This document shows positions 1 through 7,299 of a stretch of 64,000 bases of DNA, one piece after another. Both the position numbers and the translations under genes were made by a program. Each line of letters begins with the position of its first letter. Positions within the stretch are counted from its first letter, which is position 1. Location: positions 124,001-188,000 of the forward strand of contig CAZOOW010000001.1 of NCBI GenBank assembly GCA_964581535.1. Direction: 5' to 3'. The notes under the pieces are model-generated. The model had not been told where the DNA came from and searched no databases. It worked only from the letters and a program-made list of their open reading frames with translations. The stretch is from CAZOOW01 sp964581535 (GTDB taxonomy: Bacteria > Patescibacteriota > Saccharimonadia > Saccharimonadales > Saccharimonadaceae).

Positions 1-322
1 TTTCAAACTCTTTGCGGCTGGCAGCCAGTTCTCCAGCAATAAACCGTTCGCCAATAGGCGAGAAATCAGACGAGGTCTTTTCCGGCAACCCACTAAAACT
101 GTCATAAACATGAAACTCACCATACGACTGCAAGGAATCAAGCATGCGACGAATAAACAATGACGTCGTACCGATGTAACAACCAAACTCGACAACAGCA
201 GCCGATGGATTATTTTTCACAGTCACCTCAAGTTCCCGCAGAATAACCCGCAGCTCGCCAGCCTCAACCTGCTCAGATATGATAGGGTATTTGCGAAGCA
301 GCTCTAAGGCAAGTGTACTCAC
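1..322 (-). CDS. TylF-like O-methyltransferase, N-terminal part (runs off window)
   Basis: The first 107 codons of a protein that continues beyond base 1. The translation contains a class I SAM-methyltransferase motif I region (VVEFGCYIGTTSLF, about residues 46-59) followed by FHVYDSFSGLPEK, typical of the TylF/macrocin O-methyltransferase family that methylates sugars or small molecules. The start is a GTG (320-322) that overlaps the stop of the upstream penicillin-binding protein as GTGA, so the two are probably translationally coupled. Substrate is unknown; a surface sugar is plausible. Only the N-terminal part is visible. Confidence 0.75.
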   Translation of the reverse strand, partial: MSTLALELLRKYPIISEQVEAGELRVILRELEVTVKNNPSAAVVEFGCYIGTTSLFIRRMLDSLQSYGEFHVYDSFSGLPEKTSSDFSPIGERFIAGELAASRKEFE

Positions 323-2742
323 GGAGTCGGCGTACCACCACCAGTCCCCGTACCCGTTCCGGTTCCTGGGTCAGTAGTCGGATCTGTGGTGGTTACTGTA
401 ATGGTTCGCGTGACCGTCGTGACATTTCCAGCAGCGTCACTGACCGTATAGGTGACTGGATAGGTGCCAGGAACTGCTGTGTTTACCGTTCCGGAATGTG
501 CGACGCGCGAAGTGATATCACCGTCTTTGTTGTCAGTCGCCGTTACACCGCTCATCGGATCAAACGATGAACCGACGGGAATACCGGTATTTGACGCTCC
601 ACTGATTACCGGTTTAGTCGTATCGGCTTCTTCCTTCTTTGGACAGCCTGGTTTCGCTGGATCAGGCGTTGATCCGGCTGGCGTGGTAACACATTGATCA
701 ACATCATCCGCTACACCGTCGCGGTCGGTATCCTTTTTCTCTTCAGGCTTACATGATTTGTCTGGCTGAGTCCCGTTTATGAAGAACTCTTCATAACCAC
801 CGCCACCCGGCTTGCAGGCCCACGTTTTATAGACGCCCCCAGGCTGCGAGAATTGCTCGACTGGGGTACCGTCAAGAAACGCCTGAATGGATTGGCTCCA
901 GATAGGTCCAGCCATGGCTGAGCCGCCGGAAGTCATCACTTCGTTCTCGTTGTTGCCTACCCAAACTCCGACCGTTACGCTTGGCGTAAAGCCAATCGTC
1001 CAAGCGTCGCGGTTATCGTCAGTGCTTCCAGTCTTTACTGCTACTTTCCGCCCGGGGATGTTCAGCCGTGAGCCGAAGGACGGTGCTCGTGCTGTATTGT
1101 CAGAGAGAATATCGCTGATTACGAAAGATGCTTCTTGCGACTGAACACGCTTGCTCTTTGGATTGCTTTTATAAATTGTCTCGCCATACTTGTTTTTAAT
1201 ACTGCTGATGATGCTGCGCTCATACTGACGTCCACCGTTCGCGAAAGCAGCATAGGCGTTCGTCATATCAATAGGACGCGCCTCAGCCGAACCCAACCCA
1301 AGCGACATACCGTAGTTTTTGTTCGGATCTATGGTTGATATTCCCATTTCCCGAGCCTTTGCGACCGCTTCGTCAACGCCGAGTTTTTGCAAGACTTTGA
1401 GCGCTGGAATGTTTAGCGATTGTGCTAGACCGTTTCGAAGGGTGATATCACCACGGAATTTAAAGTCATAGTTGTTTGGTTTATAATTGCCAAAGTCAGT
1501 CGCTTCATCACGTAAAATGGTTGCAGCCGTCACCAGTTTCTGATTCAGAGCCTCCGTCACATAAATCGGCTTAAAGCTCGAACCAGGCTGGCGAGCACTA
1601 GTCGCCATATTTACTTTGCCGAATGTTGGCTCATTATAGTCAACACTACCTACTAAGGCGCGAACTTCTCCAGTTTTCGGATCGATGGCTACAACGGCGG
1701 CGTTGCGACCGCCACCTGCCGCACTTCGCGCAACATTTCTCGCAACGATATCTTCGGCTTGTTTCTGCCATGAGATATCAAGCGTGGTTTGAACTTTATA
1801 GCCTGAACGTTTTATTTTTTCATCACCGTACTTTTTATTGAGCTCAGCGAGCACCATCTCGGCAAAGTGCGGAGCGTTTGGATAGCTAACTTCTTTTACC
1901 TCAGCATAACTGAGCTGCTGGGCTAACGCTGCGTCCTTATCAGCCTTCGTTATCTTTCCATCTGCCACCATTCGTTTTAGCACATAGCTTTGTCGATCTT
2001 TAGCATACTTAGCGTTGCCGGAAATCGGCGAGTACGAACCTGGTGCCGGCAATAGCCCGACCAACATTGCACTTTCAGCGAGATCTAAATCGCGCGCCGA
2101 TTTACCGAAATAAGTTTTGGCTGCTTCATCAATTCCAAAGGCACCTTCACCGAAATATACTGAGTTTAGATACATATCTAACACTTCGTCTTTGCTGTAG
2201 CGATTTTCTACCGCAATCGCCATGAACACTTCTTGATACTTTCTGAGGAGACGATTTTCGTTGGAGAGCAGTGTATTTTTGACTAATTGTTGCGTTAAGG
2301 TCGAGCCGCCTCCGTCGCTTCCCGTCAACTGGTTCTTAAACGCGCCTAAGATGCCTCGGATAGAAATGCCGCTATGCTCATAAAAACTTTTGTCTTCTGA
2401 GGAAATCAGAGCTTTTTCTGTATAGTCGGAAATATCATCAAGTTTGAGACGCTTGAGAGCTTTGTTTGAACCTGTGCTGAAAAAAACTTCACCATTTTTA
2501 TCTGTTAACTGAATACCGGTGTTGCTACGGTTCATCAACCGTTCGGAATCACTAATATCTCGGTACAAAAGCGCATACGTCACTATCGGTGTAAGAATAA
2601 GAAATGCTAGTATCGGCCCGCCGATGTACAGCATTTTTTTACGCCGAGAAAGACTTTTAAAATCCTGCCATTTGCGGCGTACAAAATATCGACTTCTCGC
2701 GTGTGTGCTTGGTTTTTTTGTATAACGTCCTTGTCGTTTCAT
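319..2742 (-). CDS. Class A penicillin-binding protein (PBP1A type) with C-terminal Ig-like extension
   Basis: Bifunctional peptidoglycan synthase of 807 residues. After a basic N-terminus and one membrane helix (about residues 37-60) comes a GT51 glycosyltransferase domain (EDKSFYEHSGIS, GGGSTLTQQLVKN). A transpeptidase domain follows with the active-site SxxK in QPGSSFKP, then SLN and KTG (AVKTGSTDD). The last about 150 residues are not part of the core enzyme: a calcium-type DTDRDGVADDVDQC segment (thrombospondin type 3-like), an Ig-like DUF5011/HYR-type domain, and a low-complexity GT tail. The enzyme polymerises and cross-links cell wall on the outer face of the membrane; the extension probably binds or spaces from the wall. 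Confidence 0.93.
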   Translation of the reverse strand: MKRQGRYTKKPSTHARSRYFVRRKWQDFKSLSRRKKMLYIGGPILAFLILTPIVTYALLYRDISDSERLMNRSNTGIQLTDKNGEVFFSTGSNKALKRLKLDDISDYTEKALISSEDKSFYEHSGISIRGILGAFKNQLTGSDGGGSTLTQQLVKNTLLSNENRLLRKYQEVFMAIAVENRYSKDEVLDMYLNSVYFGEGAFGIDEAAKTYFGKSARDLDLAESAMLVGLLPAPGSYSPISGNAKYAKDRQSYVLKRMVADGKITKADKDAALAQQLSYAEVKEVSYPNAPHFAEMVLAELNKKYGDEKIKRSGYKVQTTLDISWQKQAEDIVARNVARSAAGGGRNAAVVAIDPKTGEVRALVGSVDYNEPTFGKVNMATSARQPGSSFKPIYVTEALNQKLVTAATILRDEATDFGNYKPNNYDFKFRGDITLRNGLAQSLNIPALKVLQKLGVDEAVAKAREMGISTIDPNKNYGMSLGLGSAEARPIDMTNAYAAFANGGRQYERSIISSIKNKYGETIYKSNPKSKRVQSQEASFVISDILSDNTARAPSFGSRLNIPGRKVAVKTGSTDDNRDAWTIGFTPSVTVGVWVGNNENEVMTSGGSAMAGPIWSQSIQAFLDGTPVEQFSQPGGVYKTWACKPGGGGYEEFFINGTQPDKSCKPEEKKDTDRDGVADDVDQCVTTPAGSTPDPAKPGCPKKEEADTTKPVISGASNTGIPVGSSFDPMSGVTATDNKDGDITSRVAHSGTVNTAVPGTYPVTYTVSDAAGNVTTVTRTITVTTTDPTTDPGTGTGTGTGGGTPTP

Positions 2743-2823
2743 ATGTTCATTCTACCTCTTTTTGTCATGAAAATCCCCTGACTTGATTCAGGGGACTTTC
2801 CTAGGAACCTTCCAGCGCTACAC

Positions 2824-3198
2824 TTAGGCCCCTACTACATCTCCAAGCGCCTGTGTTTCAGGATCAAACTCGAGAGCTTCAAAGCCCATCACGCTGGCAA
2901 TAGTTATAAAGATGAGTCCATCGAGGAGCTGCAGCTCGTATGCTCCTAGCATATAAATTGATCCTACGAGTAAAATCACAGAACTTGCACCCAGAACTAC
3001 TCGAAGCATCACCGGTCGGGGAACTTTGATGATCAATAGTGTGATGAGCAGAATCAGCATACTTACCCGCGCTATATCCAGTACGAGGCCATTGCCTAAG
3101 AATAAACTGAGCCCGGGCACAGCACCAGTTATAGAAACGATGATCGATAAAATAAGCGTCGTGATTGTGGCGAGAATGATGGTCTTGTTGGAATTCAT
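2824..3198 (-). CDS. Small four-helix membrane protein of unknown function
   Basis: A 124-residue hydrophobic protein with about four predicted transmembrane helices and a short acidic C-terminal tail (EALEFDPETQALGDVVGA). No family is recognised. It is separate from the PBP gene by about 80 nt, and an AAGGAGAAG Shine-Dalgarno sequence precedes ATG 3196-3198. It could be a general envelope protein; no catalytic motif is visible. Confidence 0.6.
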   Translation of the reverse strand: MNSNKTIILATITTLILSIIVSITGAVPGLSLFLGNGLVLDIARVSMLILLITLLIIKVPRPVMLRVVLGASSVILLVGSIYMLGAYELQLLDGLIFITIASVMGFEALEFDPETQALGDVVGA

Positions 3199-3294
3199 AT
3201 TTAGCTTCTCCTTGAATGTTTTTATAGTACTCGTCGTAATAAACTAGCGCTGTGATATTTTTTACACAAACGCAAATGGCTTGTCGCGAAATAA

Positions 3295-3333
3295 AAAACT
3301 ACCCGCCGTAAGGGTAGGAAGGCGGGTAGTTTT
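3295..3333. terminator. Strong hairpin terminator, usable from both sides
   Basis: A perfect 13-bp stem (3295-3307 with 3321-3333; AAAACTACCCGCC pairing with GGCGGGTAGTTTT) around a 13-nt loop. The stem is GC-rich in its upper part and flanked by A and T runs on either side, so it can end transcription in both directions. It lies between the 28-aa ORF and the 124-aa membrane protein. Confidence 0.85.
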
Positions 3334-3360
3334 ATCCTCGCTGTAATGGACGTATGCGGT

Positions 3361-3447
3361 CTATTCTACTGAAAGAGAAAGGTCATGTTTCTTACTAAGA
3401 AAACGGCTGATGCGACCTTGGATTTGTGCTTCTGTTGGGTTGTACAT
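3361..3447 (-). CDS. 28-residue small protein
   Basis: A short ORF with ATG at 3445-3447 and a clear Shine-Dalgarno (GGAGGGACGTAATT) at about the right distance. The product is MYNPTEAQIQGRISRFLSKK followed by HDLSLSVE. It is polar and weakly amphipathic, with no signal peptide. It is followed directly by the strong terminator at 3295-3333, so it looks like a monocistronic small gene. The good RBS plus terminator argue for expression; function unknown. It fills most of the 3199-3562 gap. Confidence 0.5.
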   Translation of the reverse strand: MYNPTEAQIQGRISRFLSKKHDLSLSVE

Positions 3448-3562
3448 AATTACGTCCCTCCGTTAGTTTATTTCTCTCTACACTTATGTATCTTCGATAC
3501 TGAGCATAACTATAACCGGCTCCAAAGCAGACTGCTGTGAAATAAGTTACAATATAAAGACT

Positions 3563-4222
3563 ATGTCAACACTAGCCAGCCAGTTTAAAGAGTTTGGAGT
3601 AATGCGAATGTTTCGCGCCAAAGCCCCCATCCTCTTCCAAGGCGAAATCCCTCGTCATGCCTTCGTTGTTCTGGACGGCATGGTTCGTGCCTATACGATC
3701 ACCAGTAACGGTGAAGAACGAATTATTGCGCTTTATGGCAAAGGTGATGTTTTTCCACTGTCATGGGCTATCGGTGAAGCAACAAGTGCCCTTTTCTACT
3801 ACGAAGCACTTTCTGATGTACGAGTATTAGCAGTTACTAAATCTGATTTTGAGAGCGTGCTAGCCGATTCTCCTGAAACTACTAGTGCCCTGCTCGCGCT
3901 ACTTGGCCATGAATATACAGGCTTAATGCTACGTATTACGAGTCTGACGCAGTCCCGCACCCTTGATAAGCTCGCTTATACTTTTTATTTCCTTATGATG
4001 CGACATGGGTTGAGTCGTGGAGAGGATTACGTTATCAATCTGAAAATCAACCAGACCATGCTCGCAGCACTGATTGGACAGACGCGAGAGGGAGCCGCTA
4101 GAAACCTAAAAGCATTGGTTGAAAAAGGCGTGATTTCTTATAGTGGATCAAACTATACCGTTCATAAAAAAGCACTGTTCAACCTACTTGGTGAAGATAG
4201 TTTCCGTGAACTGACTGGCTAA
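3563..4222 (+). CDS. Crp/Fnr-family transcription regulator
   Basis: 219 residues with an N-terminal cyclic-nucleotide-binding-type beta-roll (about residues 15-125) and a C-terminal winged HTH of Crp type (about 150-205; NQTMLAALIGQTREGAARNLKALVEKG is the recognition region, with the RE..R signature). The effector pocket lacks an obvious FeS cysteine cluster, so it is not a classical Fnr. A TACAAT -10-like box ends 9 nt before the ATG and no Shine-Dalgarno is seen, suggesting a leaderless message. It converges on the receiver gene with a 4-nt overlap of stop codons. Confidence 0.85.
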   Translation: MSTLASQFKEFGVMRMFRAKAPILFQGEIPRHAFVVLDGMVRAYTITSNGEERIIALYGKGDVFPLSWAIGEATSALFYYEALSDVRVLAVTKSDFESVLADSPETTSALLALLGHEYTGLMLRITSLTQSRTLDKLAYTFYFLMMRHGLSRGEDYVINLKINQTMLAALIGQTREGAARNLKALVEKGVISYSGSNYTVHKKALFNLLGEDSFRELTG

Positions 4223-4623
4223 GCCGCTTCGTGCTCTGCAATAATTGCATCGACGAGCCGAAGCAACTCTTTTGGGGTCGCTCGTGCCTTGAGAATATAG
4301 CGTTCTGCTCCCAAACGATACGCTTCGTCGATATCTTCGCCTGTATCATAGTTCGTAAAGACAACTACAGTCGTTTCTGGATGCGATGGAGCATTGAATG
4401 CTCGTAAAAACTCGAGCCCACTCATAATTGGCATGTGAAGATCCAGCAGTATTACTGCCGGCTGTTTTTCCGCACTTTCAAGACTTTCCAGCGCGGTGCG
4501 GCCATTATCCGAAGCTACGACTGTGTAGCCTTTCGACTCCAGGATCATACGATAGGCATCATTAAGTGCGGCGTCATCCTCGATAACGTGAACAACAGAC
4601 TGGGATGGATTGACTTTAGACAT
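4219..4623 (-). CDS. Single-domain response regulator (CheY-like receiver)
   Basis: 134 residues forming one receiver domain: acidic pair in VIEDDAALND, phosphoacceptor Asp in VILLDLHMP, Thr in VVVFTNYD, and Lys in YILKARATP. There is no output domain, so it would act through protein contact or phosphotransfer. A partner kinase is not adjacent; the only histidine kinase in the window is at 15212-16987. The gene ends tail to tail with the Crp/Fnr gene. Confidence 0.9.
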   Translation of the reverse strand: MSKVNPSQSVVHVIEDDAALNDAYRMILESKGYTVVASDNGRTALESLESAEKQPAVILLDLHMPIMSGLEFLRAFNAPSHPETTVVVFTNYDTGEDIDEAYRLGAERYILKARATPKELLRLVDAIIAEHEAA

Positions 4624-4693
4624 GTATCTACCATACCACGCAGCCGAGCATACCGTCAGTGAAAAATGTTACAAGCTAGGCGCAGCAATAAAG

Positions 4694-4728
4694 ATAAAGA
4701 GAGCGCGGGTGGACTGCGCTCTCTTTAT
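4694..4728. terminator. Perfect 13-bp hairpin terminator
   Basis: ATAAAGAGAGCGC (4694-4706) pairs perfectly with GCGCTCTCTTTAT (4716-4728) around a 9-nt loop. It sits between the YeaQ-like gene (ending 4777) and the receiver gene start at 4623, so it terminates the YeaQ-like transcript. Confidence 0.8.
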
Positions 4729-4776
4729 TACGTGTGAGTGGTAGGGATTGTGGTTTTAAAAGGTAGTTACCGAAAG

Positions 4777-5040
4777 TTAAACGGTTCGACGACCGGTAAA
4801 CATCTGCACAAGCCAGATAAGCAGAACTGCACCGATGATTGCTACGATAAGTCCACCGACGCTGAACTGATCAGGCGTATAGTTGAGAAATGTCCTCGAT
4901 AAAAATCCTCCCAAAAATGCTCCGACAACACCGACGACAATATTTGCCACTGCGCCCATCTGAGCATCCGTTTTCATTATCATCGATGCGATCCATCCTA
5001 CAAGTGCTCCGAGTGCTAGCCAGATAATAAAATCAATCAT
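4777..5040 (-). CDS. GlsB/YeaQ/YmgE-family (transglycosylase-associated) membrane protein
   Basis: 87 residues with three hydrophobic helices and the family's glycine-rich pattern (LGALVGWIASMIMKTD; NIVVGVVGAFLGGFL; GGLIVAIIGAVLLIWLV). Members are small inner-membrane proteins often induced by envelope stress; their molecular job is not settled. Length fits the family (about 80-90 aa). It is followed by a strong terminator. Confidence 0.88.
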   Translation of the reverse strand: MIDFIIWLALGALVGWIASMIMKTDAQMGAVANIVVGVVGAFLGGFLSRTFLNYTPDQFSVGGLIVAIIGAVLLIWLVQMFTGRRTV

Positions 5041-5153
5041 TTTTAATATGGTTCCTCTCTGTAAAAACCTTATTACGTTTTAGTTGTGTGGCCTATCATA
5101 TCGCAGTGAAAGCTACCCCGTCTGTAAAAAAAGTCACATTATGCGAGTAGTTT

Positions 5154-5273
5154 TTATGAGTTCATGAACAACACGATACCAGCGAGTATGATTAGTGCTA
5201 TTAAGACTATAACTATTTCGAGCACCGTAAAGCCCGCTTCGGATGAAGGTAGGGGTGAGTTATTTTGCACCAT
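5154..5273 (-). CDS. Miniature type IV prepilin-like peptide (39 aa)
   Basis: A 39-codon ORF reading MVQNNSPLPSSEAG | FTVLEIVIVLIALIILAG then IVLFMNS. It has a short leader, Gly-Phe cleavage site (G14|F15), Glu at mature position 5 (E19) and a hydrophobic alpha-1 helix: the complete class III signal of a type IV pilin, with no globular domain after it. An in-frame TAG directly precedes the ATG, so it cannot start further upstream. There is no Shine-Dalgarno, but a TATTAT box ends 8 nt before the ATG, fitting a leaderless transcript. It is either a real mini-pilin or the remnant of a pilin gene. Confidence 0.45.
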   Translation of the reverse strand: MVQNNSPLPSSEAGFTVLEIVIVLIALIILAGIVLFMNS

Positions 5274-5310
5274 CTACGTCAATAATACCACGAGAAAACC
5301 GTAGGCTTTT

Positions 5311-5319
5311 TGCTATACT
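5311..5319 (+). promoter_or_regulatory. Extended -10 promoter for the F1-like ATPase cluster
   Basis: TGCTATACT is an extended -10 element (TGn plus TATACT at 5314-5319) about 38 bp before the first ATG of the ATPase cluster. No good -35 is present, as is usual for extended -10 promoters. It lies in the divergent spacer shared with the mini-pilin ORF. Confidence 0.5.
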
Positions 5320-5356
5320 GTTTACCAGAGATAAATAGAGTGGGTAAATAACAGAT

Positions 5357-6190
5357 ATGTCGCATCGGAAGAGTGCTGGCCGGATAATGACGAGACCCTG
5401 GACCATCGGCCTCAGCATATTTTTAGTGGCGCTCGTCGGCATGAGTGCCCACGCCTTAACTATCATCGCCCAGAGTTATTCACTCGATGGTACACCATCG
5501 CTCGGTGCTATTGTCAGTTTGAAAAAAAATACGACAGACCAAATCGTGCTTTCCAGTGTTAGCAACGTCGATAGTTTACTCGGCGTCATCATTGATTCAA
5601 ACAGTACGTCAATCTCGCTTACTAATGGGACCGGAAAACAAGCCGACGTCGCGACTGACGGCACGATCCCAACGCTTGTATCTGACGTGAACGGAGATAT
5701 CCAACGGGGTGACCATATAACAGCGTCTCCTATTGCAGGGGTGGGCATGAAGGCTACTTCCAACGCGCGAACGATAGGTATTGCTCAGGGTGATTTTACA
5801 ACCGGAACAAAGCAAAAATACAAAGACAAAGATGGCACTGAGCACGAAGCATCTTTCGGTCAAATTCCTGTGCTCGTTAACGTCGCGTATTACTTTAAAG
5901 AACCTGACAAGACTATTATTCCGCCCGCTCTGCAAAATGTTGCAAATACAATGGCGGGGCGACAGGTTCGAACACTACCGATTCTACTCAGCATCGGCGT
6001 GTTTGTCGTAATGCTTATTGTGGTCGTCAGTATGATTTATTCGATGATTCACAGCAGTATTATTTCGGTCGGAAGGAATCCGATGAGCCAGTCAGCGATC
6101 TATCGGGACTTGATACAAATGTCAGCGCTGGTACTCGCCATCCTCTCTGTTGGCCTGATTGCAATATATTTAATACTTACGAGGCTATAG
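5357..6190 (+). CDS. Membrane-anchored ectodomain fused to a c-subunit-like hairpin (F1-like ATPase cluster)
   Basis: 277 residues, first gene of the cluster. An N-terminal signal anchor (about 14-36) is followed by a Gly/Thr/Val-rich beta domain of about 160 residues, predicted outside the cell. Two C-terminal helices follow (about 207-230 and 252-274), joined by a cytoplasmic loop containing GRNP (239-242). The hairpin and its loop resemble F/V-type subunit c (loop RQP/RNP; second helix pattern ALVxAxxxxGLxxxxLIL). The position of the ion-binding Glu/Asp is Leu (ALVLAIL, about 260), and no acidic residue occurs in helix 2. Helix 1 also lacks the GxGxG repeat. It may therefore anchor F1 without moving ions. 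Met11 is an alternative start. Confidence 0.6.
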   Translation: MSHRKSAGRIMTRPWTIGLSIFLVALVGMSAHALTIIAQSYSLDGTPSLGAIVSLKKNTTDQIVLSSVSNVDSLLGVIIDSNSTSISLTNGTGKQADVATDGTIPTLVSDVNGDIQRGDHITASPIAGVGMKATSNARTIGIAQGDFTTGTKQKYKDKDGTEHEASFGQIPVLVNVAYYFKEPDKTIIPPALQNVANTMAGRQVRTLPILLSIGVFVVMLIVVVSMIYSMIHSSIISVGRNPMSQSAIYRDLIQMSALVLAILSVGLIAIYLILTRL

Positions 6191-6191
6191 G

Positions 6192-6818
6192 GTGGATACT
6201 GCATTACAAATTTTTCTCGTCATTAACGTCTTCTTCATCGGCGCGCTAAGTGTACTTGGCTGGCAATACTTCCGCGCACATAAACATCCTCCGGAAAAAT
6301 CTGCGATACAACAGCCAGTTGAGCTACCGAAAGAAGTAAAAGAGCGCTTGCTGCAGGCAGCACAGCTCGATTTTGAAACCGTACTTCGTAAAACAGGTCG
6401 TGAGCTCCAGCATGATCAGCTCCAACTTGCAGACAAATTGACAGAGCGTCTCGACAAGCTTGGCAACACTATTGTCGACGATGAGATGAAACGCTACCGA
6501 GCAAAGCTAGATGAACTACGGACAAATGCCGAGTCAACGATTGCACGGGCGCATGCCGAAACCGAACAACACCAAAATGATCTCGATGCGGCTATGGAAA
6601 AACGGCGCAGCGAAATTGAAGCCCAGATGCAAGCCGAGGCTAAAGCAACCACGGAAAAAATGCAGCGTGAGCTCGATACAAAACTGTCGGACGCAATGCT
6701 GGCTTTTCTAACAGAAACACTACAGCACAACATAGATATCGGGGCGCAACAAAACTATCTGCTGTCAGTTCTCGAGGAGCATAAGCAGGAACTAATCGAA
6801 GGAGTCACGCATGAGTAA
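6192..6818 (+). CDS. ATP synthase subunit b-like stalk protein
   Basis: 208 residues starting at GTG 6192, one base after the preceding stop. One N-terminal membrane helix (about 5-25) is followed by a long charged coiled coil (about 45-190, rich in K, E, R, Q). This is the architecture of F-type subunit b, which forms the peripheral stalk, but it is longer than the usual 155-170 residues. It overlaps the next gene by 8 nt. Sequence identity to b is low in this family, so the call rests on architecture and position between the c-like and delta-like genes. Confidence 0.65.
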   Translation: MDTALQIFLVINVFFIGALSVLGWQYFRAHKHPPEKSAIQQPVELPKEVKERLLQAAQLDFETVLRKTGRELQHDQLQLADKLTERLDKLGNTIVDDEMKRYRAKLDELRTNAESTIARAHAETEQHQNDLDAAMEKRRSEIEAQMQAEAKATTEKMQRELDTKLSDAMLAFLTETLQHNIDIGAQQNYLLSVLEEHKQELIEGVTHE

Positions 6819-7299
6819 CCTCCGACTACCTGAGACTATCGCCTCTATGCAAGACCTCTCGGCGCTTATTTTCGAGATACGGGCATACAACACGTGGCTA
6901 GGCCATGAGTCAATAAAAAACAAAGTCGCAGGAAGTCAGATTGCGCCGCCACCTGCACTTTCCCTTGCCGCGACACAGCTTTTGCAGATGTTGAGTAATA
7001 ACAAGTCCCTAAACGCCGCTTCAGTCGATGCACTCGTTAAAGATCTGGAACAGTACAAACAATCCGCACCGTCTATAACCTTAACGCTTGCCGGTCTTCC
7101 ACCGCAGCCCCTAAAACGAGCATTAGTCGCTTGGTGTAGGACAAACCTGCATGAGGCCGTTCTAGTAACGATTAATGTCAACTCGACATTGCTCGGCGGT
7201 ATGGTCGTTCGAAGTGGATCTCGTGTTTTTGATATGTCATTTCGGCGCGCCATTGTTAACAACATCGCTACGTTTCCCGAGGTACTAAAACGTGTTTGA
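6811..7299 (+). CDS. ATP synthase delta/OSCP-like subunit
   Basis: 162 residues. The C-terminal part (VTINVNSTLLGGMVVRSGSR then VFDMSFRRAI) matches the conserved OSCP/delta C-terminal pattern with the GG turn. The N-terminal helical region is divergent. Delta caps the alpha3beta3 head and joins it to the b stalk. It starts within the b-like gene and overlaps the alpha gene start by 8 nt, so the three are tightly coupled. Confidence 0.7.
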   Translation: MSNLRLPETIASMQDLSALIFEIRAYNTWLGHESIKNKVAGSQIAPPPALSLAATQLLQMLSNNKSLNAASVDALVKDLEQYKQSAPSITLTLAGLPPQPLKRALVAWCRTNLHEAVLVTINVNSTLLGGMVVRSGSRVFDMSFRRAIVNNIATFPEVLKRV

